Shown here one piece after another: positions 16,806 through 24,700 of a DNA stretch of 33,947 nt. Location: positions 1-33,947 of the forward strand of contig CAAFXO010000033.1 of assembly GCA_900766975.1 (NCBI GenBank). Reading direction: 5' to 3'. Below the pieces are notes generated by a model. The model had not been told where the DNA came from. It made no database searches and saw only the letters and a program-made list of their open reading frames with translations. Source of the DNA: Bacteroidales bacterium. GTDB taxonomy: Bacteria; Bacteroidota; Bacteroidia; Bacteroidales; Muribaculaceae. The first letter of the stretch is position 1. Every line of letters begins with the position of its first letter. Both the position numbers and the translations under genes were made by a program.

Positions 16806-18095
16806 TCAGAACACGAATTGGATGCGAGTCTGGAAGATATTGGCATGCTTCGACTCGATGTCGTGAGCTCCGGGGCGTGCTGTATATGAGTAGTTAAATC
16901 TCCAGGTCAAATATTTGTGGATATAGTAGTTGAGGGTCACCGTGGCGGTATGTCCGGTGCCTCCATATATCTTCGAGTGTGAGTCGTTGAGGTCGATATA
17001 ACTATAACCGGCTGTCACCTCCCAGGTCTTGGGCTTGGGGATATTGACATATCCGATCCAGGGGGAGTAGGTGTAGTTGCTCCCTTTGAGGATATAGCGT
17101 CCCATCAGATAGCCTCCATGTGCGTTGAATGCCTTGTAGCCATCCTTACGCGATACGAGCATATAGATGAATTGCCCCTCCAAGCAGAGACGCCCCTTGC
17201 TCCAGAGCACTTCGGGTGAGAGCTTGAAGATCGACTGTGTGTGGTCGACGTTCGCCTCGACCAGTGACACATTCTCCACTTTTGTGGGGAATGAGGCTTT
17301 GAACACCGACACCGGGTTGTGAGTGTCGCCATCGAAGGTGGCTGTCTGGATCAGCGCCGCTCCGCCGACGTGGAAGATGTTGCCATCCTCGGTGAGGGGC
17401 TTCCAAAGGGCTCTCGCCATGTAGCCGACTCCGGTGCGTCCCGTTTCGCTCGGGTGCTTGGTCAGCAACGAACCTTGGGCATAGAGCGAGGTGGCTAAAT
17501 GAAATTTCTTGTCGTGATATACATACATCGCACCCAGAAGACGGACCTCACCGAGGGCACTGTAGACCGAGGGCTCTTCCATGCTGATCTTGTCGGAGGC
17601 GCCGGTGGCACTCTGCAGTCCGAATTGATGGATAAAATAGCCGCCGCGGAGCATCATGTTGCGATTGATGTTCCACTGCAGATAGATGTCGGCGGCATAG
17701 ATCTTGCCAAATCGGTAGGAGAGATCGGTGCGTGTGGCGAAATCACCAAATTCGGTCCTGGCGCCGAGACGTGCCTCAGGCATAGCCACGCCATGCTTGA
17801 ACTCCGCAGTTTTGGGAAGATAGAAGGCGATGTCGAAGAGGGCACGCCCCGTCGGCATGATGCTGAATTTCTTCTTGTTTCCCGATTTGATACTTGATTC
17901 GCTACTCTCTGCTTTGATACTTGATTCGCTATTCTCTGCCGTGGTTGTGGCGACAGTTGCCATGTTTTCATAGTTTTCGACTGAGCCGGCGGTCTCGATA
18001 GTGGTGGCTGCTGATGTCTCCACAGCGAGTGTCGACTGATAGGTCATTGCCGCCATAGCACAGGATATGACCGCGATTTTTGCTATATCCATCAT
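16806..18095 (-). CDS. Porin-like outer-membrane beta-barrel protein
   Basis: A 429-residue exported protein, probably an outer-membrane beta-barrel of the phosphate-selective porin (OprO/OprP) type or a similar one. An N-terminal hydrophobic signal (KIAVISCAMAAMTYQSTLA) precedes a low-complexity Ser/Glu/Thr linker. Many alternating strands with aromatic girdles follow (AADIYLQWNINRNMMLRGGYFIHQFG, LTWRFNYSYTA), and the protein ends in phenylalanine (QIQFVF-type end, here RIQFVF), as expected for BAM substrates. The linker contains a nine-codon duplication (17886-17939). ATG 18095 and ATG 18092 are adjacent alternatives. The substrate is unknown. Confidence 0.75.
   Translation of the reverse strand: MMDIAKIAVISCAMAAMTYQSTLAVETSAATTIETAGSVENYENMATVATTTAENSESSIKAESSESSIKSGNKKKFSIMPTGRALFDIAFYLPKTAEFKHGVAMPEARLGARTEFGDFATRTDLSYRFGKIYAADIYLQWNINRNMMLRGGYFIHQFGLQSATGASDKISMEEPSVYSALGEVRLLGAMYVYHDKKFHLATSLYAQGSLLTKHPSETGRTGVGYMARALWKPLTEDGNIFHVGGAALIQTATFDGDTHNPVSVFKASFPTKVENVSLVEANVDHTQSIFKLSPEVLWSKGRLCLEGQFIYMLVSRKDGYKAFNAHGGYLMGRYILKGSNYTYSPWIGYVNIPKPKTWEVTAGYSYIDLNDSHSKIYGGTGHTATVTLNYYIHKYLTWRFNYSYTARPGAHDIESKHANIFQTRIQFVF
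17886..17939 (-). repeat. 27-bp tandem duplication inside the porin-like gene
   Basis: Two adjacent 27-base units, 17886-17912 and 17913-17939, differ at a single base. They encode the repeated SESSIKAE-like linker just after the signal peptide of the porin-like protein. The repeat is in frame, so copy-number change would only alter linker length. Confidence 0.8.
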
Positions 18096-18220
18096 TGTGT
18101 GGTATAAAATAAAGTAAAGGAAGTCGAAGGAATAAGGACTCCCTTTGAAGGAATGAATGATTGTTATTTGATTCGAAACCCTTCCCGGTAAAACCCAATC
18201 CGATCCCCGAGGATGTATTA

Positions 18221-19012
18221 CTATTGCTTTTGAAGCAACTGCGCTAATTCGATGAACTCTTCTACCGAGAGCCTTTCAGGGCGTTCGGTCATAAAGCGCG
18301 ACGAGAGCACCGGCGATCCGGGCTCGATGAGCGTCGACAGGGAGTTGCGTAGTGTCTTGCGGCGCTGCCCGAAGGCGGTCTTGACCACTCTCTTGAAGAA
18401 GGCAGGGTCGCAAGGGAGCTCTCGGCGATCGTTGCGAGTCAGCCTCAATACGCCACTCCTTACCTTGGGTGGCGGCGTGAAGACGTGTGGCTCGACATTA
18501 AAGAGATACTCGCACTTATACCATGTCTGAAGCAACACCGACAGGATGCCATACACCTTCGAGCCGGGACGTGAGCAGATTCGCTCTGCCACCTCCTTCT
18601 GAAGCATGCCGGTCACCACCGGTATCCGATCCATATTGTCGAGCACCTTGAAGAAGATCTGCGACGAAATGTTGTAGGGATAGTTGCCGATCAGGGCAAA
18701 TTCTCTGTCATAGATCGTGGAGAGGTCTAGACGAAGGAAGTCAGCCTCCACCACGCGCAGCGCAGGGTAGACTTTCGCCAGATATTCCACCGACTCATGG
18801 TCCAACTCGATGGCTGTGACATCACGTTGGCTGTCGATCAGATATTTGGTCAGCACTCCCATGCCGGGACCTACTTCCACCACCGGCAGATCGCCCCACT
18901 CCGGGTGACTCGCCGGCATATAACGCCCCGATATAGTCTCCGAGATGTCGTAGGCTATATGCTCATCGTTCAGAAAGTGCTGCCCGAGTTGCTTCTTTGG
19001 CTTTACTCTCAT
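18221..19012 (-). CDS. rsmA: 16S rRNA (A1518/A1519-N6) dimethyltransferase
   Basis: Dimethylates two adjacent adenosines in helix 45 of 16S rRNA during small-subunit assembly (KsgA). The 263-residue protein has KKQLGQHFLND at the start, the SAM-binding EVGPGMGVL at residues 46-54, acidic VTAIELD and the catalytic GNYPYNIS (N110-P112-Y113). The C-terminal TAFGQRRKTLRNSL is typical of the family. Its ATG overlaps the TGA of the 59-codon lipoprotein gene by four bases, so it is probably translated after it. Confidence 0.97.
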   Translation of the reverse strand: MRVKPKKQLGQHFLNDEHIAYDISETISGRYMPASHPEWGDLPVVEVGPGMGVLTKYLIDSQRDVTAIELDHESVEYLAKVYPALRVVEADFLRLDLSTIYDREFALIGNYPYNISSQIFFKVLDNMDRIPVVTGMLQKEVAERICSRPGSKVYGILSVLLQTWYKCEYLFNVEPHVFTPPPKVRSGVLRLTRNDRRELPCDPAFFKRVVKTAFGQRRKTLRNSLSTLIEPGSPVLSSRFMTERPERLSVEEFIELAQLLQKQ

Positions 19013-19188
19013 AGCTCGGCGATGGTGTCAGGAGTCTCTTGCTGATGTTCGATCTCCACCTCGACAGTGTCGCCGGTGGGGGTCATGTTCGACATCTTGC
19101 GCCCCTCACACGAGGTTAGTATTGTCAGTATGAGGGCAATCGCTGCGAACATTGTCGCTGCGATTGCCTTTTTTACGGTTTTTATCAT
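19009..19188 (-). CDS. Small lipoprotein, 59 residues
   Basis: A short gene with strong support from its borders. Its ATG (19186-19188) overlaps the TGA of the FKBP lipoprotein gene, and its TGA (19009-19011) overlaps the ATG of rsmA; both overlaps are of the ATGA type. The product starts MIKTVKKAIAATMF and continues with a hydrophobic stretch ending in the lipobox L24-T-S-C27. A hydrophilic tail of 32 residues follows (GRKMSNMTPTGDTVEVEIE, then an acidic end). It is therefore predicted to be a lipid-anchored envelope protein. No function is recognised. Confidence 0.8.
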   Translation of the reverse strand: MIKTVKKAIAATMFAAIALILTILTSCEGRKMSNMTPTGDTVEVEIEHQQETPDTIAEL

Positions 19189-19715
19189 TCGTTTACTTTG
19201 ATAAGTTCGACTGTAAAGATCAGGTCTGAGAATGGAGGTATCTGCTCGCCTGCTCCACGTTCGCCATATCCCAACTTAGAGGGGATATAGAAGATGGTCT
19301 TGCCACCCTCTTTCATGAGCTGAAGTCCTTCGGTCCAGCCGGCGATGACACGATTCAAGGGGAATGAAGTCGGCTCGCCGCGATCATAGCTGGAGTCGAA
19401 TACGTAGCCGGTCGTCAACTGTCCGCAGTAGTGCACAGTAACTTCGTCGGTGGCTTTCGGACTCTTGCCCGTGCCCTCTTTTACTACGATATATTTCAGA
19501 CCGCTTTCGGTTACTGCCCAGGTGCTGTCGGTGGCCACTTCCGACATCTTGGCTTCATCTTTGAAGATGCGGGTCAAGGAGTCTTCTTCTACCACCATCT
19601 CCTCTTCTACTGCTACGGGAGTTGTGTCGCTGTCATTACTTTCGCTCTTGGATGAAGAGCAAGCAGCGAGCCCCATCAATACCAATGCCGAGGCAATGAA
19701 AATACTTTTCTTCAT
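19185..19715 (-). CDS. FKBP-type peptidyl-prolyl isomerase, lipoprotein
   Basis: A prolyl cis-trans isomerase anchored in the cell envelope, assisting folding of exported proteins. The 176-residue precursor has a signal peptide with lipobox L-A-A-C19, then a Ser/Glu-rich spacer of about 50 residues. The FKBP domain follows (about 70-176): VTVHYCGQLTTGYVFDSSYDRGEP, FPLNRVIAGWTEGLQLM, a YIPSKLGYGERG segment and IPPFSDLIFTVEL. The domain closely resembles that of the next FKBP gene 24 bases upstream, so the pair probably arose by duplication. Confidence 0.94.
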   Translation of the reverse strand: MKKSIFIASALVLMGLAACSSSKSESNDSDTTPVAVEEEMVVEEDSLTRIFKDEAKMSEVATDSTWAVTESGLKYIVVKEGTGKSPKATDEVTVHYCGQLTTGYVFDSSYDRGEPTSFPLNRVIAGWTEGLQLMKEGGKTIFYIPSKLGYGERGAGEQIPPFSDLIFTVELIKVNE

Positions 19716-19739
19716 ATTTGTATTCTCTTTAACAGATGA

Positions 19740-20330
19740 TTATTTCTTAACGACTTTGATCAGTTCGACCTCGAAGATCAGAGTAGAGTGGGGAGGGATA
19801 GCTCCGGGGATGCCCTGCGGGCCGTAAGCCAAGTCGGAGGGGATGAAGAAGGTATATTTTGCACCCTCTTTCATGAGTTGAACACCCTCAGTCCAGCCCG
19901 GGATCACGCGATTCAAGGGGAAGGTGGCAGGCTCGCCGCGGTTCACACTGGAGTCGAACACGGTGCCATCGAGCAGACGACCGGTGTAGTGCACGGTTAC
20001 TTCATCCTCGGCAGTCGGCTGTGCGCCGGTGCCCTCTTTCTCTACTACATATTGCAGACCGGTGGAGGTCTCCTTTACGTTGGGATTCTGCTTGTTCTCT
20101 TTCAGGAAGGCTGTGCCGGCTGCCTTGGCTGCCTCTTCCGCCTTCTGCTGCAGGTCGTTCAGATAGTCTTGGATCAACTTCTGTGCCTCTTCGGGGCTCA
20201 TGGCAGGCTCTTTCTGCTCAAATACACTTGCCACTCCGTCTGAGAAGTCCTTGACGTTGAGCTCTTTCATTCCCATGCCTTGCAACTGGCGGCCCATAGC
20301 GAGACCCCATGCGTAACTTAATTTTTCCAT
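19740..20330 (-). CDS. FKBP-type peptidyl-prolyl isomerase, FklB/Mip-like
   Basis: A 196-residue isomerase with the Mip/FklB architecture. An N-terminal helical dimerisation segment (SYAWGLAMGRQLQGMGMKELN, then a charged coiled stretch to about residue 75) precedes an FKBP domain (about 85-196). The domain has VTVHYTGRLLDGTVFDSSVNRGEP, FPLNRVIPGWTEGVQLMKEG and GAIPPHSTLIFEVEL. No signal peptide is visible, so it is likely cytoplasmic, unlike its lipoprotein neighbour. It heads the FKBP, small-lipoprotein, rsmA group. Confidence 0.94.
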   Translation of the reverse strand: MEKLSYAWGLAMGRQLQGMGMKELNVKDFSDGVASVFEQKEPAMSPEEAQKLIQDYLNDLQQKAEEAAKAAGTAFLKENKQNPNVKETSTGLQYVVEKEGTGAQPTAEDEVTVHYTGRLLDGTVFDSSVNRGEPATFPLNRVIPGWTEGVQLMKEGAKYTFFIPSDLAYGPQGIPGAIPPHSTLIFEVELIKVVKK

Positions 20331-20414
20331 TTCTTTTGAGTTATTCTTTTTGTTTGTTATTATTTCGAGTTTTTGGAATTGTCATTGTTTTTGCCGCTAT
20401 TCGAATGATGTCGA

Positions 20415-21263
20415 TTATCGGCCGGTGGCTGTGATGTGGAAGCAGGGTGAGTGCACCTCATATTTCACCATACACTTGTTCTGCTGACGAAGGTCGCGTA
20501 GCACTTCAGCCAAGACATATTTCAGCTCTTCGTTCGACAGTCGCTGTCCATTGCCGTAAGTCTCGAACTTGGAATAGGTTATGTCGAAGGTGGTGCCAAG
20601 CTGGTGGGTCGATGAGTCGGTGGCATTGCGGTTGAAACGGCGCAGACGCTTCACTGAGTGTGATGTGCGCAGAAGACTCGTAACGATGATCTTGGCAGAT
20701 GATCCGTTGCGTTTCTTGACCGAATCGGAGAAGTTTTTGCCGATTTCATCGAGCAGTCGTCGTGCTTCGGGCACAAGATAGGGGAGGGAGTGAGTGAGAT
20801 TGTCGATGGCATACCATTGCCCGGTCGTTACTCTCACCAATGGGCGGCGTGTGAAGTAGGCGTCAGCCACGCCGCGGATCGGCTTGATACCTATCCGCTC
20901 GCCTGCCGCATACTGATATTTGTTGGAGTCGTTGAAAAATTCCCTCAGATTTCCGATGCGGGCATATCGTTGGCGAGATTCGCTGCTCATGCCGACCACC
21001 AGGCTATCCTCTGCCGCCGACGGCGTGGATAGTGTGTCGACACCCTCCGGGTCTTCCGGATAGATGCTCTCTTCGAATGTGCCGGTGTCTGATTCAAGAT
21101 CTCGCAATTCCGGAGTCTCTCCCTCTTCGAGGAGTTCCCACGGTGCGAGTGGCTGATCGTTGACAGCTACTTCTTGTCTCTTTTCTCTACCCCCACAGGA
21201 GTAAAATGTCATCATCCCCATCAAGATGATTATAGTGAGTATAAGTATTCGACTTTTTTTCAT
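20415..21263 (-). CDS. DUF5715-like lipoprotein with peptidase-M15-type motif
   Basis: A 282-residue predicted lipoprotein (hydrophobic leader with lipobox F-Y-S-C23, then an acidic low-complexity linker to about residue 90). The C-terminal domain has features of the zinc M15/VanY peptidases. It has SLLRT (R199), S-T-H220-x-x-G-x-x-x-D227 as two zinc ligands, and E269 with H276 near the end (YEVHSPCFHI), the usual place for the catalytic Glu and third ligand. This is what I recall of the DUF5715 family. A role in peptidoglycan trimming is inferred. The start codon is only a few bases from a -7 box, so the mRNA may be leaderless. Confidence 0.75.
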   Translation of the reverse strand: MKKSRILILTIIILMGMMTFYSCGGREKRQEVAVNDQPLAPWELLEEGETPELRDLESDTGTFEESIYPEDPEGVDTLSTPSAAEDSLVVGMSSESRQRYARIGNLREFFNDSNKYQYAAGERIGIKPIRGVADAYFTRRPLVRVTTGQWYAIDNLTHSLPYLVPEARRLLDEIGKNFSDSVKKRNGSSAKIIVTSLLRTSHSVKRLRRFNRNATDSSTHQLGTTFDITYSKFETYGNGQRLSNEELKYVLAEVLRDLRQQNKCMVKYEVHSPCFHITATGR

Positions 21264-21266
21264 GTC

Positions 21267-21305
21267 GCAAATTTAGTAAAAAAGTTTAATATTTCGTAAA
21301 TTTGC
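21267..21305. promoter_or_regulatory. Divergent promoter region with inverted TAAATTTG boxes
   Basis: TAAATTTG occurs on the minus strand (21268-21275, facing the DUF5715 gene) and on the plus strand (21297-21304, facing the HAD-AroB gene). With one more matching base on each side they form a 9-bp inverted repeat (GCAAATTTA / TAAATTTGC). Both match the Bacteroidetes -7 consensus. Neither has a clear TTTG at -33. The spacing means the two promoters would overlap. Confidence 0.5.
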
Positions 21306-21346
21306 ACTCGCCTCTATTGAGTCTTTCAATAGAAAGTAGTTTTATT

Positions 21347-23056
21347 ATGCAGAATTTCTTTGAAAATATCGGAGCTGCTCTGATCGATATGGATGGAGTG
21401 CTCTATGATTCGATGCCGGGACATACGTTGGCTTGGCAGCGAATGATGTCGTCGCTCGGTGTGGACTGTTCGCGTGATGAGTTTTATCTCTATGAGGGTA
21501 TGACGGGAGTCGCTACGATCAATCTTCTGTTTCAACGGGAGTTTGGCAAGGATTGCGATCCGGAGGAGGCGAAGCGTCTCTATGCCATTAAGAGTCAATA
21601 TTTCAAGGAGATGGGTCCGCGTCGACTTATGCCGGATGCCGACCGGATGCTTGCCGCCTTGGGGCGCGCCGGCATCTGCCGCGTGTTGGTGACCGGAAGC
21701 GGTCAGAAGAGTCTCTTGGATGCTTTGTCGCGCGATTACCCCGGTGTGTTTTCTTCCGATCATCGTGTCACTGCCCTGGATGTGACCCATGGCAAACCAC
21801 ACCCCGAACCATACCTCACCGGGGCTCGTAAGGCGGGTGTCGACCCGGATCGGTGTATCGTCATCGAGAATGCCCCTCTCGGAGTCAGAGCCGGTAAGGC
21901 TGCCGGTTGCTTCACCATCGCTGTCACCACCGGCCCTATCCCCCGTGAGGCTTTCGAGAAGGAGGGCGCCGATATGATCTTCCCTTCGATGGGCGATTTT
22001 GCCGATTTCATCGAGCATCAAGCCGCTCTTTCCGTCGCCGATCGTATTATGAACAGAGTCTCTGTGTCTGACGTGGTCAAGAGGGCTGACAGACTATTCC
22101 TGATTACCGACAGCAATGTCGACCCTCTGGTCGATTTTTCCTCTTATCCCGATATCCGCAAGATGGTGATACCTGCCGGGGAGGCAAGCAAGAATATAGA
22201 GATGGCTTGCCGGTTATGGCGGTTCCTCTCGCAGGAGGGGGCTACGCGTAGCTCGGTGGTAATCGCTTTGGGTGGGGGTGTAGTGTGCGATCTTGCCGGG
22301 TTTGTGGCCTCTACCTTCAAACGTGGTATTCGTTGTGTCAATGTGCCGACCACCATTCTGGCGGCTGCCGATGCTGCTATCGGTGGAAAAACCGCCATTG
22401 ATTTTGAGGGTCTTAAGAATGAGATTGGCACATTCTCAATGCCTGCCGATGTCGTAATCTTGCCTCAACTGTTTTCCTCACTTCCTCGGGCAGAGGTGCT
22501 ATCCGGTTTCGCAGAGGTGATAAAGATGGCGATGATTATCGATAAGTCGCGATATGACAGACTTCTTTCATTGGAAGATATTGTGGATTTCAGCGAGAAC
22601 TCGCCGGTGGCTGAGGCTATCCGTTTTGCAGCAGAAGCCAAGCAGAAGATAGTCGATATCGATCCTCGAGAGGTGGGATTGCGACGCATTTTGAATTTCG
22701 GGCACACCGCCGGACATGCTTTCGAGTCGGTGGCAGCTCGGCATGGAAAGCCAATCAGTCATGGCATGGCAGTGGCGCATGGCATGGCAGTGGCCTTACG
22801 TCTCAGTTCGAGATTTGCCCAACTTCATCCGCAAGTGGCGAGAGACTATGAAGAGATTTTTTTAAAGAGATATTATCCGGAATTGCCCATAAAGTCCGAT
22901 TCCATCGAGGAAATTCTGAGTGTTATGATGCATGACAAGAAGAACCGAACTGCCGGTCGAATCTCATTTGTATTGCTGCACGATTTTGGCAAAGTCGCCA
23001 AGCCGATGGATTTGTCAGCCGAAGATGTCGTGCCAATTCTGGAAGAATTATTGTAA
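21347..23056 (+). CDS. aroB: Fusion of HAD-type phosphatase and 3-dehydroquinate synthase
   Basis: One 569-residue frame carries two enzymes. Residues 1 to ~222 are a beta-phosphoglucomutase-like HAD hydrolase: DMDGVLYDS with the two aspartates, VTGSG, GKPHPEP (Lys) and IENAPLGVRAGKAAG. Residues ~235-569 are 3-dehydroquinate synthase, the second shikimate-pathway step (DAHP to dehydroquinate). They have GEASK, the NAD-binding GGGVVCDLAGF, GGKTAID, metal-ligand E in FAEVIK, and the His residues of FGHTAGHAFES and ISHGMAVAHGM. ATG 21347 is preferred over a TTG at 21302, which lies next to the promoter box. The AroB Glu after HG is Met here. The gene stands alone on the plus strand between minus-strand genes. 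The HAD substrate is unknown. Confidence 0.92.
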   Translation: MQNFFENIGAALIDMDGVLYDSMPGHTLAWQRMMSSLGVDCSRDEFYLYEGMTGVATINLLFQREFGKDCDPEEAKRLYAIKSQYFKEMGPRRLMPDADRMLAALGRAGICRVLVTGSGQKSLLDALSRDYPGVFSSDHRVTALDVTHGKPHPEPYLTGARKAGVDPDRCIVIENAPLGVRAGKAAGCFTIAVTTGPIPREAFEKEGADMIFPSMGDFADFIEHQAALSVADRIMNRVSVSDVVKRADRLFLITDSNVDPLVDFSSYPDIRKMVIPAGEASKNIEMACRLWRFLSQEGATRSSVVIALGGGVVCDLAGFVASTFKRGIRCVNVPTTILAAADAAIGGKTAIDFEGLKNEIGTFSMPADVVILPQLFSSLPRAEVLSGFAEVIKMAMIIDKSRYDRLLSLEDIVDFSENSPVAEAIRFAAEAKQKIVDIDPREVGLRRILNFGHTAGHAFESVAARHGKPISHGMAVAHGMAVALRLSSRFAQLHPQVARDYEEIFLKRYYPELPIKSDSIEEILSVMMHDKKNRTAGRISFVLLHDFGKVAKPMDLSAEDVVPILEELL

Positions 23057-23074
23057 AAATGCGATAAAATCGGA

Positions 23075-24061
23075 CTAAATACTCGTTATGCGCGCTATTA
23101 GCTTTATGGCATATTCCCCGAAGTATGCCAATAGGGCTCCGGCGCGGTCTTGCAGACGGGCATGTCGATTGCAGAGCACTTCTCTTCGATTTTCTCTGAT
23201 TACTTTCAGACACCTCTCTTCGGTTGTTGAATCCTGTCGATGTGATCGATATATCAGATTCAATATATTGTAGTGGGCGGCAAAGCGGCGTGTCTTTGCC
23301 GCTTTTATTACATCTCGGCTCATGTCGGCAAGATCGTCTGCGATTTTGTCGGTTACATCAAGTACATCCAATCTCGATTCGCTGAATGTATGGATAAAAC
23401 TCTGCCGATGTTGGCGATATCCCATCAGCCGATAAGGTAGGCATGTCACACCCCCGGCGCGTATGATGGCGCGATAGATCACATCGAGATCTTCATATCT
23501 GATTCCCTCTCTGAATTTGGGCGCATCCTCGCCGATCCAGACTTCGCGCCGAAACAGCTTATCCCATGCCGATGTGTCAAGAAAAGTCCCGATTCCATCG
23601 AGCTTTTTCTGATAAAACAACGCCTGCAAGGCAATGTCGCTGCCGAGCGTTGTCGATTGGAGAGACGAGGGGATCGGCCGATGCCTGATCTCCTCATCTT
23701 GATAGAAATTATAGAAAGAGGTGGCAACGATTCCGGCGTTACTTTCCCTTGCCGCTTGCAGCGTAACTTTCAAGAAGTCGGGATGGAGGATATCATCTGC
23801 ATCGAGAAAGGTCAGATACTCCCCTTGAGCCAGTGATATACCGAAATTGCGTGCCGCCGATGGTCCGGCATTGGCTTGATGATATACTTGGATGCGATGG
23901 TCGTCGGCAGCATACTTCCGACATAATGCAGGAGTAGCATCGGTCGACCCATCGTCAATAAGCAACAACTCCCAGTCGGTCTCCGACTGGGAGAGTATGC
24001 TTGATATCGTTTGTTCCAAATATTGCTCGGCATTATATGCCGGCACTATGATTGATACCAT
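23075..24061 (-). CDS. Glycosyltransferase family 2
   Basis: A cytoplasmic inverting glycosyltransferase of GT-A fold, 328 residues, with no membrane segment. The nucleotide-binding start VSIIVPAYNAEQYLEQTISS is followed by LIDDGSTD (residues 34-41), NAGPSAARNFG and the metal-binding TFLDADD (D87, D89). WDKLFRREVW lies further on, and a helical C-terminal part is rich in arginine. Donor and acceptor are unknown. It converges with the HAD-AroB gene with only 18 bases between the stops. No other glycan gene is adjacent, so its pathway cannot be inferred. Confidence 0.92.
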   Translation of the reverse strand: MVSIIVPAYNAEQYLEQTISSILSQSETDWELLLIDDGSTDATPALCRKYAADDHRIQVYHQANAGPSAARNFGISLAQGEYLTFLDADDILHPDFLKVTLQAARESNAGIVATSFYNFYQDEEIRHRPIPSSLQSTTLGSDIALQALFYQKKLDGIGTFLDTSAWDKLFRREVWIGEDAPKFREGIRYEDLDVIYRAIIRAGGVTCLPYRLMGYRQHRQSFIHTFSESRLDVLDVTDKIADDLADMSRDVIKAAKTRRFAAHYNILNLIYRSHRQDSTTEERCLKVIRENRREVLCNRHARLQDRAGALLAYFGEYAIKLIARITSI

Positions 24062-24085
24062 CAGCCTTAGAGCCTGTTTTTCTGC

Positions 24086-24643
24086 TTACACTGTAAGGAT
24101 TTCTTTCTCCTTGGCTGCGAAGAGTGTGTCGATCTTCTTCATGTACTTATCATGAAGCTTCTGCACATCTGCTTCGGCATCCTTTTCAACATCCTCGCTA
24201 AGGCCATTCTTGATTTCCTTCTTCAGACTTTCGATGGCTTCGCGGCGAGCGTTGCGGACAGATACCTTGGCATTCTCAGCCTCACCCTTGCTTTGCTTCA
24301 CGAGTTGCTTACGGCGATCCTCGGTAAGAGGGGGAATGCAGAGTCTGATCACCTCACCATTGTTCTCGGGAGTGATGCCGAGTTCAGAGTTGATGATAGC
24401 CTTCTCGATCTCCTTGAACATAGACTTCTCCCAGGGGGTGATGGCTATGGTGCGGGCATCGGGCACAGAGACGTTGGCTACATTGGAGATCGGGGCTTGC
24501 GAACCGTAATAGTCTACACGGATTCCATCGAGCAGACGAGCAGATGCTTTGCCGGCACGGATGTGAGAAAGCGTGTCATCAAGATATTCGACTGCCAGTT
24601 GCATCGAATCCTCGGCATTCTGCAGATATTCTTTTACTTCCAT
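24086..24643 (-). CDS. frr: Ribosome recycling factor
   Basis: Splits post-termination ribosomes together with EF-G. The 185-residue length and the two-domain pattern are standard. The long helices contain HIRAGKASARLLDGIRVDYYG and ITPWEKSMFKEIEKAI, followed by PPLTEDRRKQLVKQSK and the C-terminal VQKLHDKYMKKID. It lies 57 bases after pyrH, the usual frr neighbour in many bacteria. Confidence 0.98.
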   Translation of the reverse strand: MEVKEYLQNAEDSMQLAVEYLDDTLSHIRAGKASARLLDGIRVDYYGSQAPISNVANVSVPDARTIAITPWEKSMFKEIEKAIINSELGITPENNGEVIRLCIPPLTEDRRKQLVKQSKGEAENAKVSVRNARREAIESLKKEIKNGLSEDVEKDAEADVQKLHDKYMKKIDTLFAAKEKEILTV

Positions 24644-24700
24644 GGTTATACTGTTTAATGTTGTTATTATCGATATTTTAAGGTAGTTACCTCGAGATGA

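Noticed and set aside
22760..22795. An 18-bp tandem repeat in the aroB part (HGMAVA twice) as a recent insertion
   Set aside because: Aligned with the usual HGEAVAIGM segment of AroB the length is unchanged, so the second copy fills normal family positions and no insertion is needed.
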